Positions 34,871 through 44,182 of a DNA stretch of 64,000 nucleotides are shown piece by piece (the first letter of the stretch is position 1; each line of letters starts with the position of its first letter). Source of the stretch: Flavobacterium hibisci (GTDB taxonomy: Bacteria; Bacteroidota; Bacteroidia; Flavobacteriales; Flavobacteriaceae); NCBI RefSeq assembly GCF_020026925.1, contig NZ_JAIQDW010000006.1, positions 62,001 through 126,000 on the forward strand. The letters are read 5' to 3'. A program made the position numbers and the translations under genes. The notes beneath the pieces were generated by a model, which made no database searches, was not told where the DNA came from, and saw only the letters and a list, made by a program, of their open reading frames with translations.

Positions 34871-36160
34871 CTATCCCAAGAAACTCTTCAACTCCTCATA
34901 AGTCCCAATCTTTACACTAACTTTCTCCTCATTAATAACGCTCTCAATCTGAGCAGGAATCGGAAGCGTAATGCCTAAAGCAGGTTCTACCACATCTAAG
35001 AATTTAATTGGGTGAGCGGTTTCTAAGAAAATACCAATTGCGTTAGGATGTTTTTCAAGCTCTTTTTTCAAACCTAAATACCCAACAGCCCCGTGTGGTT
35101 CTGCGATATAACCGTCTGTGTTATAAATATTTTTTAGAGCAACTAAAGTTTCTTCATCGGTATAGCTATAAGAAGAAAAGTCTTTTTCGAAAGTTTTTAA
35201 GTCATTATTGTACAATTCCTGAATCCTGATAAAGTTGCTTGGGTTTCCAACGTCCATGGCGTTAGAGATTGTGGCTTTAGAAGGTTTCGGGTCGTATTTT
35301 CCGTTTTCTAAAAATCTTGGCACCGTGTCGTTTACGTTTGTAGAGGCTACAAAATGCTCAATTGGCAAACCTAATTTCTTTGCCATAATTCCGGCGCAGA
35401 TATTCCCGAAGTTTCCGCTTGGGCAAGAGAAAACCAATGGTTTGTTTTGGCTCTTCAATGCTTTGTAAGCAAAGAAGAAATAAAACATCTGTGGCAGCCA
35501 GCGCGCAATATTAATAGAATTCGCCGAAGTCAGGTTTTTGTGCGCTAAAGTTTCGTCTAAAAACGCTTTTTTCACCATATCCTGGCAATCGTCAAAAACA
35601 CCGCCAACTTCTAATGCTTTTATATTCTGTCCTAAAGTAGTCAATTGTTTTTCCTGAATATCGCTCACTTTTCCAGACGGATATAAAATGACAACATCAA
35701 CGCCGTCAACTCCTAAAAATCCGCTCGCAACAGCACCTCCCGTATCTCCGGAAGTGGCTACCAAAACCGTATTTTTAGAATCTTTTTTGTCTTTGTTGAA
35801 ATAACCCAAACAACGCGACATAAAACGCGCTCCAACGTCTTTAAATGCCATTGTCGGCCCGTGGAATAATTCTAACGAATAGATTCCGTTTTCCACTTTT
35901 ACCACCGGAAAATCAAAGACTAAAGTCTCAGCGATAATTTCTTTTAGTTTTGCTGCAGGTATTTCATCACCAACGAATTGTTTGATTGCTTCAAAAGCAA
36001 TTTCTTCGTGGCTTAAACTTTCGATTTTGTCAAAAAAGGAAGAATCAAGAGGCGTAATGCTTTCCGGGAAATATAATCCTTTATCACTCGCTAATCCTTG
36101 TATCACAGCTTCCTGAAAAGAAACTTTTGGGGCATTATGGTTTAAACTGTAGTATTTCAT
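34871..36160 (-). CDS. thrC: Threonine synthase
   Basis: The 429-residue protein has the PLP Lys107 in TMAFKDVGARF, the phosphate-binding GDTGGAVASGF loop and an N-terminus (MKYYSLNHNAPKVSFQEAV) typical of thrC. It converts O-phosphohomoserine to threonine. It is the last gene of the thr operon; a REP element sits in the 316-bp gap to thrB. A terminator at 34819 ends the unit. Confidence 0.95.
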   Translation of the reverse strand: MKYYSLNHNAPKVSFQEAVIQGLASDKGLYFPESITPLDSSFFDKIESLSHEEIAFEAIKQFVGDEIPAAKLKEIIAETLVFDFPVVKVENGIYSLELFHGPTMAFKDVGARFMSRCLGYFNKDKKDSKNTVLVATSGDTGGAVASGFLGVDGVDVVILYPSGKVSDIQEKQLTTLGQNIKALEVGGVFDDCQDMVKKAFLDETLAHKNLTSANSINIARWLPQMFYFFFAYKALKSQNKPLVFSCPSGNFGNICAGIMAKKLGLPIEHFVASTNVNDTVPRFLENGKYDPKPSKATISNAMDVGNPSNFIRIQELYNNDLKTFEKDFSSYSYTDEETLVALKNIYNTDGYIAEPHGAVGYLGLKKELEKHPNAIGIFLETAHPIKFLDVVEPALGITLPIPAQIESVINEEKVSVKIGTYEELKSFLG

Positions 36161-36283
36161 TGTGTTGTTTTTGCTTTAGAAAAAAGAGAATAGAAAATAG
36201 AATATAGACTTTTGTGAAATCAAATCCCAATTTTTTAAATTCCAATTTCCAATATTTTATTTATAATTTTTTTAAGTTCTTTT

Positions 36284-36370
36284 GTCATTTCGACGAAGGA
36301 GAAATCACACTAGAAACTCGACAACAGGGCGTTGCTCTCCCTCAGTGATTTCTCCTTTCGTCGAAATGAC
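36284..36370. repeat. REP-like palindromic element C inside the thr operon
   Basis: Left arm starting GTCATTTCGACGAAGGAGAA (36284-36308) and right arm ending TTTCGTCGAAATGAC (36345-36370) are inverse copies with one indel. The same GTCATTxCGAxGAA head and inverse tail identify it as a relative of the elements at 24041 and 27438. It lies in the 316-bp thrB-thrC gap and may terminate or stabilise the transcript. Confidence 0.7.
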
Positions 36371-36476
36371 ATGCTAGACGTGGGCTTCGACACCGATCAG
36401 CACGACAAACGTTCCGTATAAATCTTAATACTTAATTCTTCGTACTTAATACTTTTTACAATTCACATCTCACATT

Positions 36477-37400
36477 TTACAAAACCCGAACTCCATCCGG
36501 ATTAATTTTCGAAACGTGAATTTCATACGGTAAATTCATTTTTTCGTAAACGTCGCTCATGGCTTTTGCGATTTTTTCAGCGGTGTCTTTTCCTTTGCTT
36601 AGAGCGAAAATTGACGGACCGGAACCTGAAATTCCGGAGCCTAAAGCGCCGTTTTCGTAAGCTTTTTGTTTGATTAAATCAAATCCCGGAATTAAAACGC
36701 TTCGTACCGGTTCAACGATTTCGTCGTGAAGTGATCTTCCAATCAAATCGTAATCTTTGGTGTAAAGACCAGCAACCAGTCCGCCTACGTTACCCCATTG
36801 CGTGATAGCGCTTTTCAGGGAAACGTTTTGTTTTAAAACCGAGCGGGCATCAGACGTTTTTAATTCAATCTGTGGATGAACCACGGTTGCGTATAATTCT
36901 TCCGGACTGTCAATTCTGATAATATCTAAAGGCGAATAACTTCTTACCAAAGTAAATGCGCCTAAAAGGGCAGGAGCGACGTTGTCAGCATGTGCGTTTC
37001 CGCTGGCTAATTTCTCGCCCTGCATCGCAAACTGAACCAGATCTTTACGGGAATAAGGTCTTCCTAATAATTCATTAATTCCGAAAACTGCTCCCGCAGA
37101 ACTGGCAGCGCTGCTTCCGATTCCGCTTCCGGCTTTGATGTTTTTATAAATTTCAATTTCAAATCCAAAATCCAGTTCGTCCAAAGTTGCTAACATCGCC
37201 AAAGCCGCCACACCCGAAACGTTTTTCTCGGTTTCAAGAGGCAAATCGGCACCCACAATTTTAGTGATTCGAACACCTTTTTGATCTGATTTTCGAACAA
37301 TCATTTCATCACCCGCATTGTCTAAACAAAGTCCCAATACGTCAAATCCGCATGACAGGTTTGCGATAGTTGCCGGGCAAAATAGTTTTATTTCTTTCAT
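36477..37400 (-). CDS. thrB: Homoserine kinase
   Basis: The 307-residue GHMP-family kinase has the ATP-binding motif GSGIGSSAASSAGAV and the C-terminal GSGISGSGPSIFAL motif. It phosphorylates homoserine with ATP. It follows thrA by 97 bp (a stretch that holds a short inverted repeat) and is separated from thrC by a REP element. Confidence 0.95.
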   Translation of the reverse strand: MKEIKLFCPATIANLSCGFDVLGLCLDNAGDEMIVRKSDQKGVRITKIVGADLPLETEKNVSGVAALAMLATLDELDFGFEIEIYKNIKAGSGIGSSAASSAGAVFGINELLGRPYSRKDLVQFAMQGEKLASGNAHADNVAPALLGAFTLVRSYSPLDIIRIDSPEELYATVVHPQIELKTSDARSVLKQNVSLKSAITQWGNVGGLVAGLYTKDYDLIGRSLHDEIVEPVRSVLIPGFDLIKQKAYENGALGSGISGSGPSIFALSKGKDTAEKIAKAMSDVYEKMNLPYEIHVSKINPDGVRVL

Positions 37401-37409
37401 TTCTGGTTG

Positions 37410-37491
37410 TTTCAGGTTTCAGGTCTCAGGTTTCAAGTTTAACCGCAAGGTTCGCAAAGTTTGGCAACTTGAAACATGAAACCTGAAACAA
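37410..37491. repeat. TTTCAGGTTTC inverted repeat between thrA and thrB
   Basis: The left part has TTTCAGGTTTCAGG and the right part ACATGAAACCTGAAAC, which can pair. It is a short AT-rich intergenic repeat of the dispersed flavobacterial type. Confidence 0.45.
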
Positions 37492-37497
37492 AAAAAA

Positions 37498-39945
37498 TTA
37501 TATGTTTCCAATTCTAATTACATCCGCAAAAATCCCTGAAGCCGTAACAGCTGCACCGGCACCAGCTCCTTTGATCAATAAAGGCTGATCTACATAACGA
37601 TCGGTGTAGAAAAGCACGATATTGTCTTTTCCTTCTAAGTTATAGAAAGGATGATCTTTTGGAATAAACTGAAGACCTACGCTTGCTTTTCCGTTTTCGA
37701 ACTGTGCTACAAATTTTAGGCGGGATTCTTTTTCGTTGGCTTCTTTCAAAAGATTTTCAAAATGCGAAGCATGTGTGATCAATGATTTGAAAAAATCTTC
37801 GTTATTTGTCGTTTTCATGCACTCTTCTGGTAAGAAAGACAGATTCTCGATGTCTTCGATTTCCATTTGATAACCGCTTTCGCGAATAAGAATCAGGATT
37901 TTACGGGCAACGTCGATCCCGCTTAAGTCGATTTTCGGATCCGGTTCTGTGAATCCCTGAACTCCGGCTTCTTTTACTACATCGTGGAAAGAATTATTTT
38001 TATCAAAATTGTTGAAAATAAAGTTCAGACTTCCGGATAAAACGGCTTGTATTTTATGCACTTTATCTCCTGATGCAATAAGATTTTTTACGGTATCGAT
38101 AATTGGTAATCCGGCTCCAACATTCGTTTCAAATAAAAACGGAGCGTTGTATTGACGAGATAAGCTTTTTAGTTTTTTATAGTTGTCGTAGGCAGATGAA
38201 CAGGCAATTTTGTTGCAGGTTACAACGGCAATACTTTCTTTTAAAAATTTCTCATACATCTCAGAAACACTTGCATTTGCTGTGATATCTACAAAAATGC
38301 TGTTTCTTAAATTCAGTTCTTTGGCACGTGCAATGAATTCTGTCGGGATAGCCGCTTCTCCTTTGTCTAAAGTTGCCTGCCAGTCTTTTAGGGAAATTCC
38401 GTCTTCGTCAAATACCATTTTTCTGGAGTTCGACAATGCAATCACACGAACATTGATTTTTAAAACATCTTTCAGGAATTTTTTCTGGTTGTGAATCTGC
38501 TCGATGAATTTTTCACCCACATTTCCAACACCCATTACAAATAAATTCAGCTGTTTGGTGTTTTCTTCGAAGAAGTTTTCGTGTAAGGTATTCAGTGCTT
38601 TTTTAACATCTCTTTCGTTGATTACGGCTGAGATATTTCTTTCTGAAGCACCTTGTGCAATCGCACGGATGTTTACGTTGTTTTTTCCTAAAGTACTGAA
38701 CATTCTTCCGCTCAGACCCTGGTGGTTTTTCATGTTTTCACCTACCAAAGCAATAATGCAAAGGTCTTTTTCAACAATACAAGGATCAATTTTATTTTGT
38801 AAAATCTCAACTTCAAAAGCTTTATTGATGGCTTCCTCAGCATTTTCAGCATCAGAATTTAAGATTCCGATACAAATAGAATGCTCAGAAGAGGCCTGAG
38901 TGATGAAAATAACATTGATTTTTTCGTGTGACAACACTTCAAACAAACGTTTTGAAGAACCTGAAACCCCAATCATTCCCGGGCCTTCCAGTGTTAACAA
39001 CGAAATGTGATCGATATGGCTGATTCCTTTTACAGGAGTAGTCTGTTCAGAAACCTGATTCGAAATCAGAGTCCCTTCTGCTTCCGGTTCGAATGTATTT
39101 TTGATAAGAATTGGAATGTTTTTTCTTAAAACCGGCTGAATTGTTGGTGGATACAACACTTTCGCACCAAAATGAGACAATTCCATTGCTTCCTGATACG
39201 AAATTGCAGCAATTGGCTGTGCCTGTTTTACAATTTTTGGGTTTGCAGTAAACATTCCGTTTACGTCAGTCCAGATTTCAAGCTGTTCTGCGTCAATTGC
39301 TCCTGCGATAATAGCAGCCGTATAATCAGAACCGCCGCGACCTAGAGTAGAAGTGATTCCGTCAAGGGTCTGGGCAATGAATCCAGGCAAAATAGTAATT
39401 TTTGAATCATTTCCTGCGAAATATTCCTGAATCAAAACATTTGAAATTTCAAAATTCACAACCGCTTTACCAAAATCAGCATTTGTTTTAATTAACTCAC
39501 GGCTGTCTTTATAAACGGCATTTTTATCGATTTGCTGGTATGCCTGTGCAATAATGAAAGAAGAAAGCAATTCGCCGAAACTCAAAACAGTATCAGCCGT
39601 TCTTGGAGATAATTCCCCCAATAAAAAGCATCCGTCCAATAAGGTTTCCAGATGGTTGATGATTCTTTTGATATGGCTTAACAAACTGCTTTGTTCGCTA
39701 ACCGGAATTAATTCTTTTAAAGTGTCAAGGTGTTTTTTCTCGATTTCAGCAACGACTTCACGAAAGCTTTCATCATTTTCAGCTGCTTTTGCTGCAGCCA
39801 GTTGTAACAGATCAGTTACTTTGCTTAATGCGGAAACCACTACAACGAGCTTGTCTTTTTCAGCTTTTTGTTTAACAATTTCGAGAACGAGCTTTATATT
39901 TTGTGCATTGGCAACCGAAGTTCCGCCAAATTTTAATACTTTCAT
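37498..39945 (-). CDS. thrA: Bifunctional aspartokinase/homoserine dehydrogenase
   Basis: The 815-residue protein combines an aspartokinase (starts MKVLKFGGTSVAN, with the FGELLSSFI and TLGRGGSDYTAAII regions), central ACT regulatory domains (about 310-460) and a homoserine dehydrogenase (Rossmann motif VMGVGNVGEKF, then the GSGSLNFIFN-type catalytic stretch, here LSGSLNFIFNNF). It makes homoserine from aspartate semialdehyde at both ends of the pathway. It is the first gene of thrABC. A Thr-rich leader peptide ORF (40052-40150) precedes it, so expression is probably controlled by threonine supply. Confidence 0.95.
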   Translation of the reverse strand: MKVLKFGGTSVANAQNIKLVLEIVKQKAEKDKLVVVVSALSKVTDLLQLAAAKAAENDESFREVVAEIEKKHLDTLKELIPVSEQSSLLSHIKRIINHLETLLDGCFLLGELSPRTADTVLSFGELLSSFIIAQAYQQIDKNAVYKDSRELIKTNADFGKAVVNFEISNVLIQEYFAGNDSKITILPGFIAQTLDGITSTLGRGGSDYTAAIIAGAIDAEQLEIWTDVNGMFTANPKIVKQAQPIAAISYQEAMELSHFGAKVLYPPTIQPVLRKNIPILIKNTFEPEAEGTLISNQVSEQTTPVKGISHIDHISLLTLEGPGMIGVSGSSKRLFEVLSHEKINVIFITQASSEHSICIGILNSDAENAEEAINKAFEVEILQNKIDPCIVEKDLCIIALVGENMKNHQGLSGRMFSTLGKNNVNIRAIAQGASERNISAVINERDVKKALNTLHENFFEENTKQLNLFVMGVGNVGEKFIEQIHNQKKFLKDVLKINVRVIALSNSRKMVFDEDGISLKDWQATLDKGEAAIPTEFIARAKELNLRNSIFVDITANASVSEMYEKFLKESIAVVTCNKIACSSAYDNYKKLKSLSRQYNAPFLFETNVGAGLPIIDTVKNLIASGDKVHKIQAVLSGSLNFIFNNFDKNNSFHDVVKEAGVQGFTEPDPKIDLSGIDVARKILILIRESGYQMEIEDIENLSFLPEECMKTTNNEDFFKSLITHASHFENLLKEANEKESRLKFVAQFENGKASVGLQFIPKDHPFYNLEGKDNIVLFYTDRYVDQPLLIKGAGAGAAVTASGIFADVIRIGNI

Positions 39946-40046
39946 TTTTGATGTTTTTTCTTTTATGCAAATATTTTTATGTATCCAACGACTTTCTTCT
40001 TTCAGAAAGAAAAATATAGATAACCAGGATTATATGTAAAAATGTA

Positions 40047-40061
40047 TACCCCTAAGGGGTA
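40047..40061 (-). promoter_or_regulatory. Hairpin TACCCC-TTA-GGGGTA at the thr leader end
   Basis: On the minus strand TACCCC and GGGGTA pair around TTA, with the leader stop codon in the hairpin; TACATTTTT follows. It may act as an attenuator hairpin between leader and thrA. A second pyrimidine/purine hairpin follows at 39992-40014. Confidence 0.5.
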
Positions 40062-40150
40062 GTAGTTGTTGTAGTAAATGTTGTAGCAGCAGTTGCAACT
40101 CTTGTTTGAGCTGTCATTGAAGATTGATATTTTATGCTGTTACGTTTCAT
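40052..40150 (-). CDS. thrL: Threonine-rich leader peptide of the thr operon
   Basis: ATG 40150 opens a 32-residue frame that ends at TAG 40052-40054. It begins MKRNSIKYQSS and ends with a run of six Thr after Phe25 (11 Thr of 32 residues), which is typical of attenuation leaders for threonine biosynthesis. The ORF is 106 bp upstream of thrA on the same strand, and a GC hairpin overlaps its stop. Ribosome stalling at Thr codons when tRNA-Thr is uncharged would favour thrA transcription. Seen: the peptide and the hairpin. Inferred: the mechanism. The symbol is borrowed by analogy. Confidence 0.75.
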   Translation of the reverse strand: MKRNSIKYQSSMTAQTRVATAATTFTTTTTTP

Positions 40151-40491
40151 TTTTGATTTTTCAAAAGTACAATTTTTTATAAAAGTTAAAAAGCTAAATT
40201 GCCTTTTTGCGAATATTTTAATAAAACAAATGATAAAAAATCAATATTGAGTATTTGTTAAAATTAGATGCTTTAACTTGGTTTTTTGATATATTTTGGA
40301 CTGAAGATTATTTGATATGTGATTTGTTTTTTTGCTTGATATGCGTTAAAAGCGATATTACACTTGTTGAGTTAGTATTGTGAAATAAATAATTTTGAAA
40401 AATAGCTTCTTTATAAATTTTAATTATTGTGATAAAATGTTGCTTTTTAATGTTGATTTGTTGAATTTTGATGTTTTAATTTGAAATCACC
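40151..40491. other. Divergent intergenic region between the thr leader and hutH
   Basis: This 341-bp AT-rich stretch must hold the thr and hutH promoters, facing apart. No clear operator or coding frame is seen. Confidence 0.45.
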
Positions 40492-42006
40492 ATGAGGGAA
40501 ATCCATTATATTAGTACTGAAACCATAACTTTAGAGACTTTACAGGAAATTTTAAGTTATGATAAGGCACTAGAATTATCTGAAGAAGCAAAAGTAAATG
40601 TTCAGAAATGCCGGGATTATCTGGATAAAAAAATGGCCTCACATCCAGAACCTATTTATGGGATCAATACTGGTTTTGGATCACTTTACAGTGTGAAAAT
40701 CTCGGATGAAAACTTATCTAAACTTCAGGAAAACCTGGTGAAGTCACATGCCTGCGGAACCGGCGAAGAAGTTCCTTCTGAAATTGTAAAATTAATGCTG
40801 TTGCTGAAAATTCAGTCTTTGAGCTACGGACATTCTGGAATTCAACTGCAGACGTTAAATCGTCTGATTGATTTTTACAATCATGATATCTTACCGGTAA
40901 TTTTTACTCAGGGATCACTTGGCGCTTCGGGAGATTTAGCGCCTTTAGCACATTTATCTTTACCATTATTAGGAGAAGGCGAAGTTTATTTTGAGGGTAA
41001 AAAAATAGCTGCTGCAGAAGTTTTGCAACATTTTAACTGGGAGCCAATTGTTTTGCAGTCAAAAGAAGGACTGGCCTTATTAAACGGAACACAGTTTATG
41101 GGGGCTTACGGGGTTCATATTTTGATTAAGGCCTATAAATATTCGTATCTGGCTGATTTGATTGGAACGATTTCACTGGAAGCTTTTGATGGAAGAATTG
41201 AGCCATTCAACGAATTGATCCATTTCATACGTCCTCATAAAGGTCAGATTATAACGGCACAAAGAATTAATGAGTTTCTGGAAGGAAGTGAAATCATTAA
41301 ACAGCAGAAAAAACATGTTCAGGATCCGTATTCTTTCCGTTGTATGCCTCAGGTTCATGGCGCTTCAAAAGATGCGATTGATTATGTCCGAAAAGTATTC
41401 AAGACCGAAATTAATTCGGTTACAGATAATCCTAATATATTTATAGAATCCGATCAGATTATTTCAGGAGGGAATTTCCATGGGCAGCCGTTGGCTTTAG
41501 CTTTGGATTTTATGGCAATAGCGTTGGCGGAACTGGGAAGTATTTCAGAAAGGAGAACCTATCAGTTAATTTCAGGATTGCGAAATCTTCCGGCGTTTTT
41601 GGTGGATAATCCGGGGCTCAATTCAGGATTTATGATTCCGCAATACACTGCGGCAAGTATTGCAAGTCAGAACAAACAACTGGCAACACCGTCAAGTGTA
41701 GATAGTATTGTTTCGAGCAACGGACAGGAAGATCATGTTAGCATGGGAGCAAACGGAGCAACAAAGGCCTTGAAGGTTATGGACAACTTAGAGCGTATCC
41801 TGGCAATTGAATTGTTGAATGCTTCGCAGGCTATTGCATACAGAGAGCCTTTAAAATCAAGCGATTTCATCGAAATGTTTTTAAGCAGTTACAGGGAAAT
41901 TGTGCCTTTGGTTAAGGAAGACAGAATCTTACATTATGATATTGAGAAGACTATTTTGTTTCTGAGTAGTTTCCAAATTGAAAACGATTTGTTAACAATG
42001 GCTTAA
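40492..42006 (+). CDS. hutH: Histidine ammonia-lyase
   Basis: The 504-residue protein has the MIO cofactor motif GSLGASGDLAPLAH with Ala145-Ser146-Gly147, and YGINTGFG near residue 58. It removes ammonia from histidine to form urocanate, the first step of histidine breakdown. No other hut gene is adjacent in this window, so the pathway must be completed elsewhere or the enzyme may be a relative with another aromatic amino acid substrate. Confidence 0.93.
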   Translation: MREIHYISTETITLETLQEILSYDKALELSEEAKVNVQKCRDYLDKKMASHPEPIYGINTGFGSLYSVKISDENLSKLQENLVKSHACGTGEEVPSEIVKLMLLLKIQSLSYGHSGIQLQTLNRLIDFYNHDILPVIFTQGSLGASGDLAPLAHLSLPLLGEGEVYFEGKKIAAAEVLQHFNWEPIVLQSKEGLALLNGTQFMGAYGVHILIKAYKYSYLADLIGTISLEAFDGRIEPFNELIHFIRPHKGQIITAQRINEFLEGSEIIKQQKKHVQDPYSFRCMPQVHGASKDAIDYVRKVFKTEINSVTDNPNIFIESDQIISGGNFHGQPLALALDFMAIALAELGSISERRTYQLISGLRNLPAFLVDNPGLNSGFMIPQYTAASIASQNKQLATPSSVDSIVSSNGQEDHVSMGANGATKALKVMDNLERILAIELLNASQAIAYREPLKSSDFIEMFLSSYREIVPLVKEDRILHYDIEKTILFLSSFQIENDLLTMA

Positions 42007-42008
42007 CA

Positions 42009-42035
42009 TTGTAAAATATTAATGAAGTAATTTTG
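42009..42035 (+). promoter_or_regulatory. Promoter of the DUF47-Pit unit
   Basis: TTG (42009-42011) is followed after 16 nt by TAATTTTG (42028-42035), matching TAnnTTTG. It lies 19 bp before ATG 42055. Confidence 0.5.
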
Positions 42036-42054
42036 CACTATCAAAAATATAAAA

Positions 42055-42699
42055 ATGTCAATAAACAGTATTTTCCAATTTTTAGTGCCGAAAGACAAGA
42101 AATTCTTTCCACTTTTTGAAGAGGCTTCAAGCAATTTAATTGAATTAGCTTCTAACTTACACGAAGCTGTAAACCTTCCATTAAAAGAAAGAGAAGTCCT
42201 TTTTCAGAAAATCGATGAATTAGAGCAAAAAGGAGAAGACATTACACGTCAAACCAATCTGGAGCTGAGCAGAAACTTTATCACTCCTTTTGACAGAGAA
42301 GATATTCATACCTTAATTACTTCTATTGATAACGTTGCGGATTACCTGCACGGAGCATCAAGCAGAATGAAATTGTATCAGGTTGACAAGATTACAAAGT
42401 CAATCAGAAAAATGACAGAGATCAACCTTGAGGCTTGTCAGAACATTGACAGTGCGGTAAAGGAATTAAGAAATTTAAAGAATTTCAAAGTTATTAAGGA
42501 TGCCTGTTCCAGAATCAACAAACTGGAAAACAAATCTGATAACGTTTATAACAAAGCAGTTTTTGAAATTTTTGAAAACGAAACAGACGCTAAAAATATT
42601 ATTAAATATAAAGAGGTGTTATCTGTTTTAGAATCAGCAACAGACAAGTGTAAGAGCGTTGCAAATATACTTGAGTCTATTTCTGTAAAACATTCTTAA
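42055..42699 (+). CDS. DUF47 PhoU-like phosphate transport regulator
   Basis: The 214-residue helical protein contains the DUF47 pattern: FFPLFEEASSNLIELASNL, the FITPFDREDIHTLITSIDNV segment and a C-terminal helical pair. Such proteins accompany Pit-type phosphate transporters and may regulate them. It is 33 bp upstream of the pit gene and has its own promoter box. Confidence 0.9.
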   Translation: MSINSIFQFLVPKDKKFFPLFEEASSNLIELASNLHEAVNLPLKEREVLFQKIDELEQKGEDITRQTNLELSRNFITPFDREDIHTLITSIDNVADYLHGASSRMKLYQVDKITKSIRKMTEINLEACQNIDSAVKELRNLKNFKVIKDACSRINKLENKSDNVYNKAVFEIFENETDAKNIIKYKEVLSVLESATDKCKSVANILESISVKHS

Positions 42700-42732
42700 T
42701 TCAATTTATTTCAATTCTGAAGTTATAATTTT

Positions 42733-44064
42733 ATGACTATACTTATAATTATTATAGTATTAGCTTTAATTTTTGATTACATCAATGGTTTTCATGATGC
42801 GGCAAATGCTATAGCTACTGTTGTTGCTACAAAGGTTTTATCACCTTTTCAGGCGGTTGTCTGGGCAGCGTTTTTTAACTTTCTGGCTTATTGGGTTTTT
42901 GGATTTGGTGTTGCAGATACTGTTGCTAAAACAGCGCACACTATGGAAATTAACCTTGTAGTTATTTTAGCTGGTGTTATTGCAGCAATCTGTTGGAATT
43001 TACTGACCTGGTGGTTGGGTATTCCTTCAAGTTCATCACACACCTTAATTGGAGGTTTTGCCGGTGCAGCTATTGCACATGCTATTGCAGTTCACGGTTT
43101 TTCAGGTTATGCAGGTGAAGACGGAACCACACATTACTGGTACGAAATCGTAAGCTGGTATAAAGCAGGAAAAGATGGCGGAATGCCTTCAGGGGTTATC
43201 ATTATTATTGCTTTTATTGTACTGGCACCGTTAGTAGGAGCATTGGCTTCTTATTTAATTTCGATCTGGTTATTGAATGCTTCGCGTAAAAATATTGGTC
43301 CTAAAATTTTTACTGTAGCAGTAATGATTGCTACTATTTGGTTTGTTTACACCCAAATGGTACCTTTTTCAGAAATTGAAAAGCCTAGATTTGAATCCCA
43401 TTTTTGGAGTGTAGCTTTTGAATCGCATAATATAAAATGGTTTTTAGTTGCTTTTATCATCCTTACAGTTAGTGCTTTTTGTTTGATATTCAGCAGTCTG
43501 AATCTTCATCAGGCTGACGCGGCTTTGAAAAAAATGCAGTTATTATCATCTGCTGCTTTCAGTTTAGGGCATGGAGGAAATGATTCTCAAAAAGTAATGG
43601 GTATTATCGCAGCTGCGGTTGCAGTTTATATCAATACGAATCCGGGAGTACACATGGATTCATGGTTAGATGTTGTTTTGCCAAATGATGACAAGGGAAT
43701 AAAAGGTGTAATGCCGGGATGGATTCCATTAGCGTGTTACTCTGCTATTGCTGCGGGAACTTTGAGTGGAGGATGGAAAATTGTAAAAACAATGGGTTCT
43801 AAAATCACAAAAGTAAGTTCGTTTGAGGGTGTTGCTGCTGAAACTGCGGGTGCTTTGACACTTTACTTTACGGAGCATTTGAAAATTCCGGTAAGTACAA
43901 CTCACACTATTACTGGTTCTATCATCGGGGTTGGATTAACGAAACGTGTATCTGCTGTAAGATGGGGGGTGACTGTAAGTTTGATCTGGGCATGGGTATT
44001 GACAATTCCTATTTCAGCTTTATTAGCAGGATTAGTTTATTTTGTTCTGAGTGTTTTTATCTAA
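42733..44064 (+). CDS. pit: Inorganic phosphate transporter (Pit family)
   Basis: The 443-residue membrane protein has the Pit signatures FDYINGFHDAANAIAT near the N-terminus, a GIPSSSSHTLIGG loop in the first half, GHGGNDSQKVMGI in the middle and PVSTTHTITGSIIGVG near the end. It takes up phosphate (as metal-phosphate or with protons) across the inner membrane. It is co-transcribed with the DUF47 gene. Confidence 0.93.
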   Translation: MTILIIIIVLALIFDYINGFHDAANAIATVVATKVLSPFQAVVWAAFFNFLAYWVFGFGVADTVAKTAHTMEINLVVILAGVIAAICWNLLTWWLGIPSSSSHTLIGGFAGAAIAHAIAVHGFSGYAGEDGTTHYWYEIVSWYKAGKDGGMPSGVIIIIAFIVLAPLVGALASYLISIWLLNASRKNIGPKIFTVAVMIATIWFVYTQMVPFSEIEKPRFESHFWSVAFESHNIKWFLVAFIILTVSAFCLIFSSLNLHQADAALKKMQLLSSAAFSLGHGGNDSQKVMGIIAAAVAVYINTNPGVHMDSWLDVVLPNDDKGIKGVMPGWIPLACYSAIAAGTLSGGWKIVKTMGSKITKVSSFEGVAAETAGALTLYFTEHLKIPVSTTHTITGSIIGVGLTKRVSAVRWGVTVSLIWAWVLTIPISALLAGLVYFVLSVFI

Positions 44065-44121
44065 ATGGGTAAAATGATTTTTGTGAAATGTGAGATGTAA
44101 ATCGCATTTTTAAAATATATA

Positions 44122-44158
44122 AAAAAGCTGGTTTCTTAATTGAAACCAGCTTTTTGTT
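44122..44158. terminator. Bidirectional terminator between pit and the thioesterase gene
   Basis: AAAAAGCTGGTTTC (44122-44135) pairs perfectly with GAAACCAGCTTTTT (44142-44155) and is flanked by A/T runs on both sides. Confidence 0.88.
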
Positions 44159-44182
44159 TTTTTGTGGATATTATAAAAAGGC

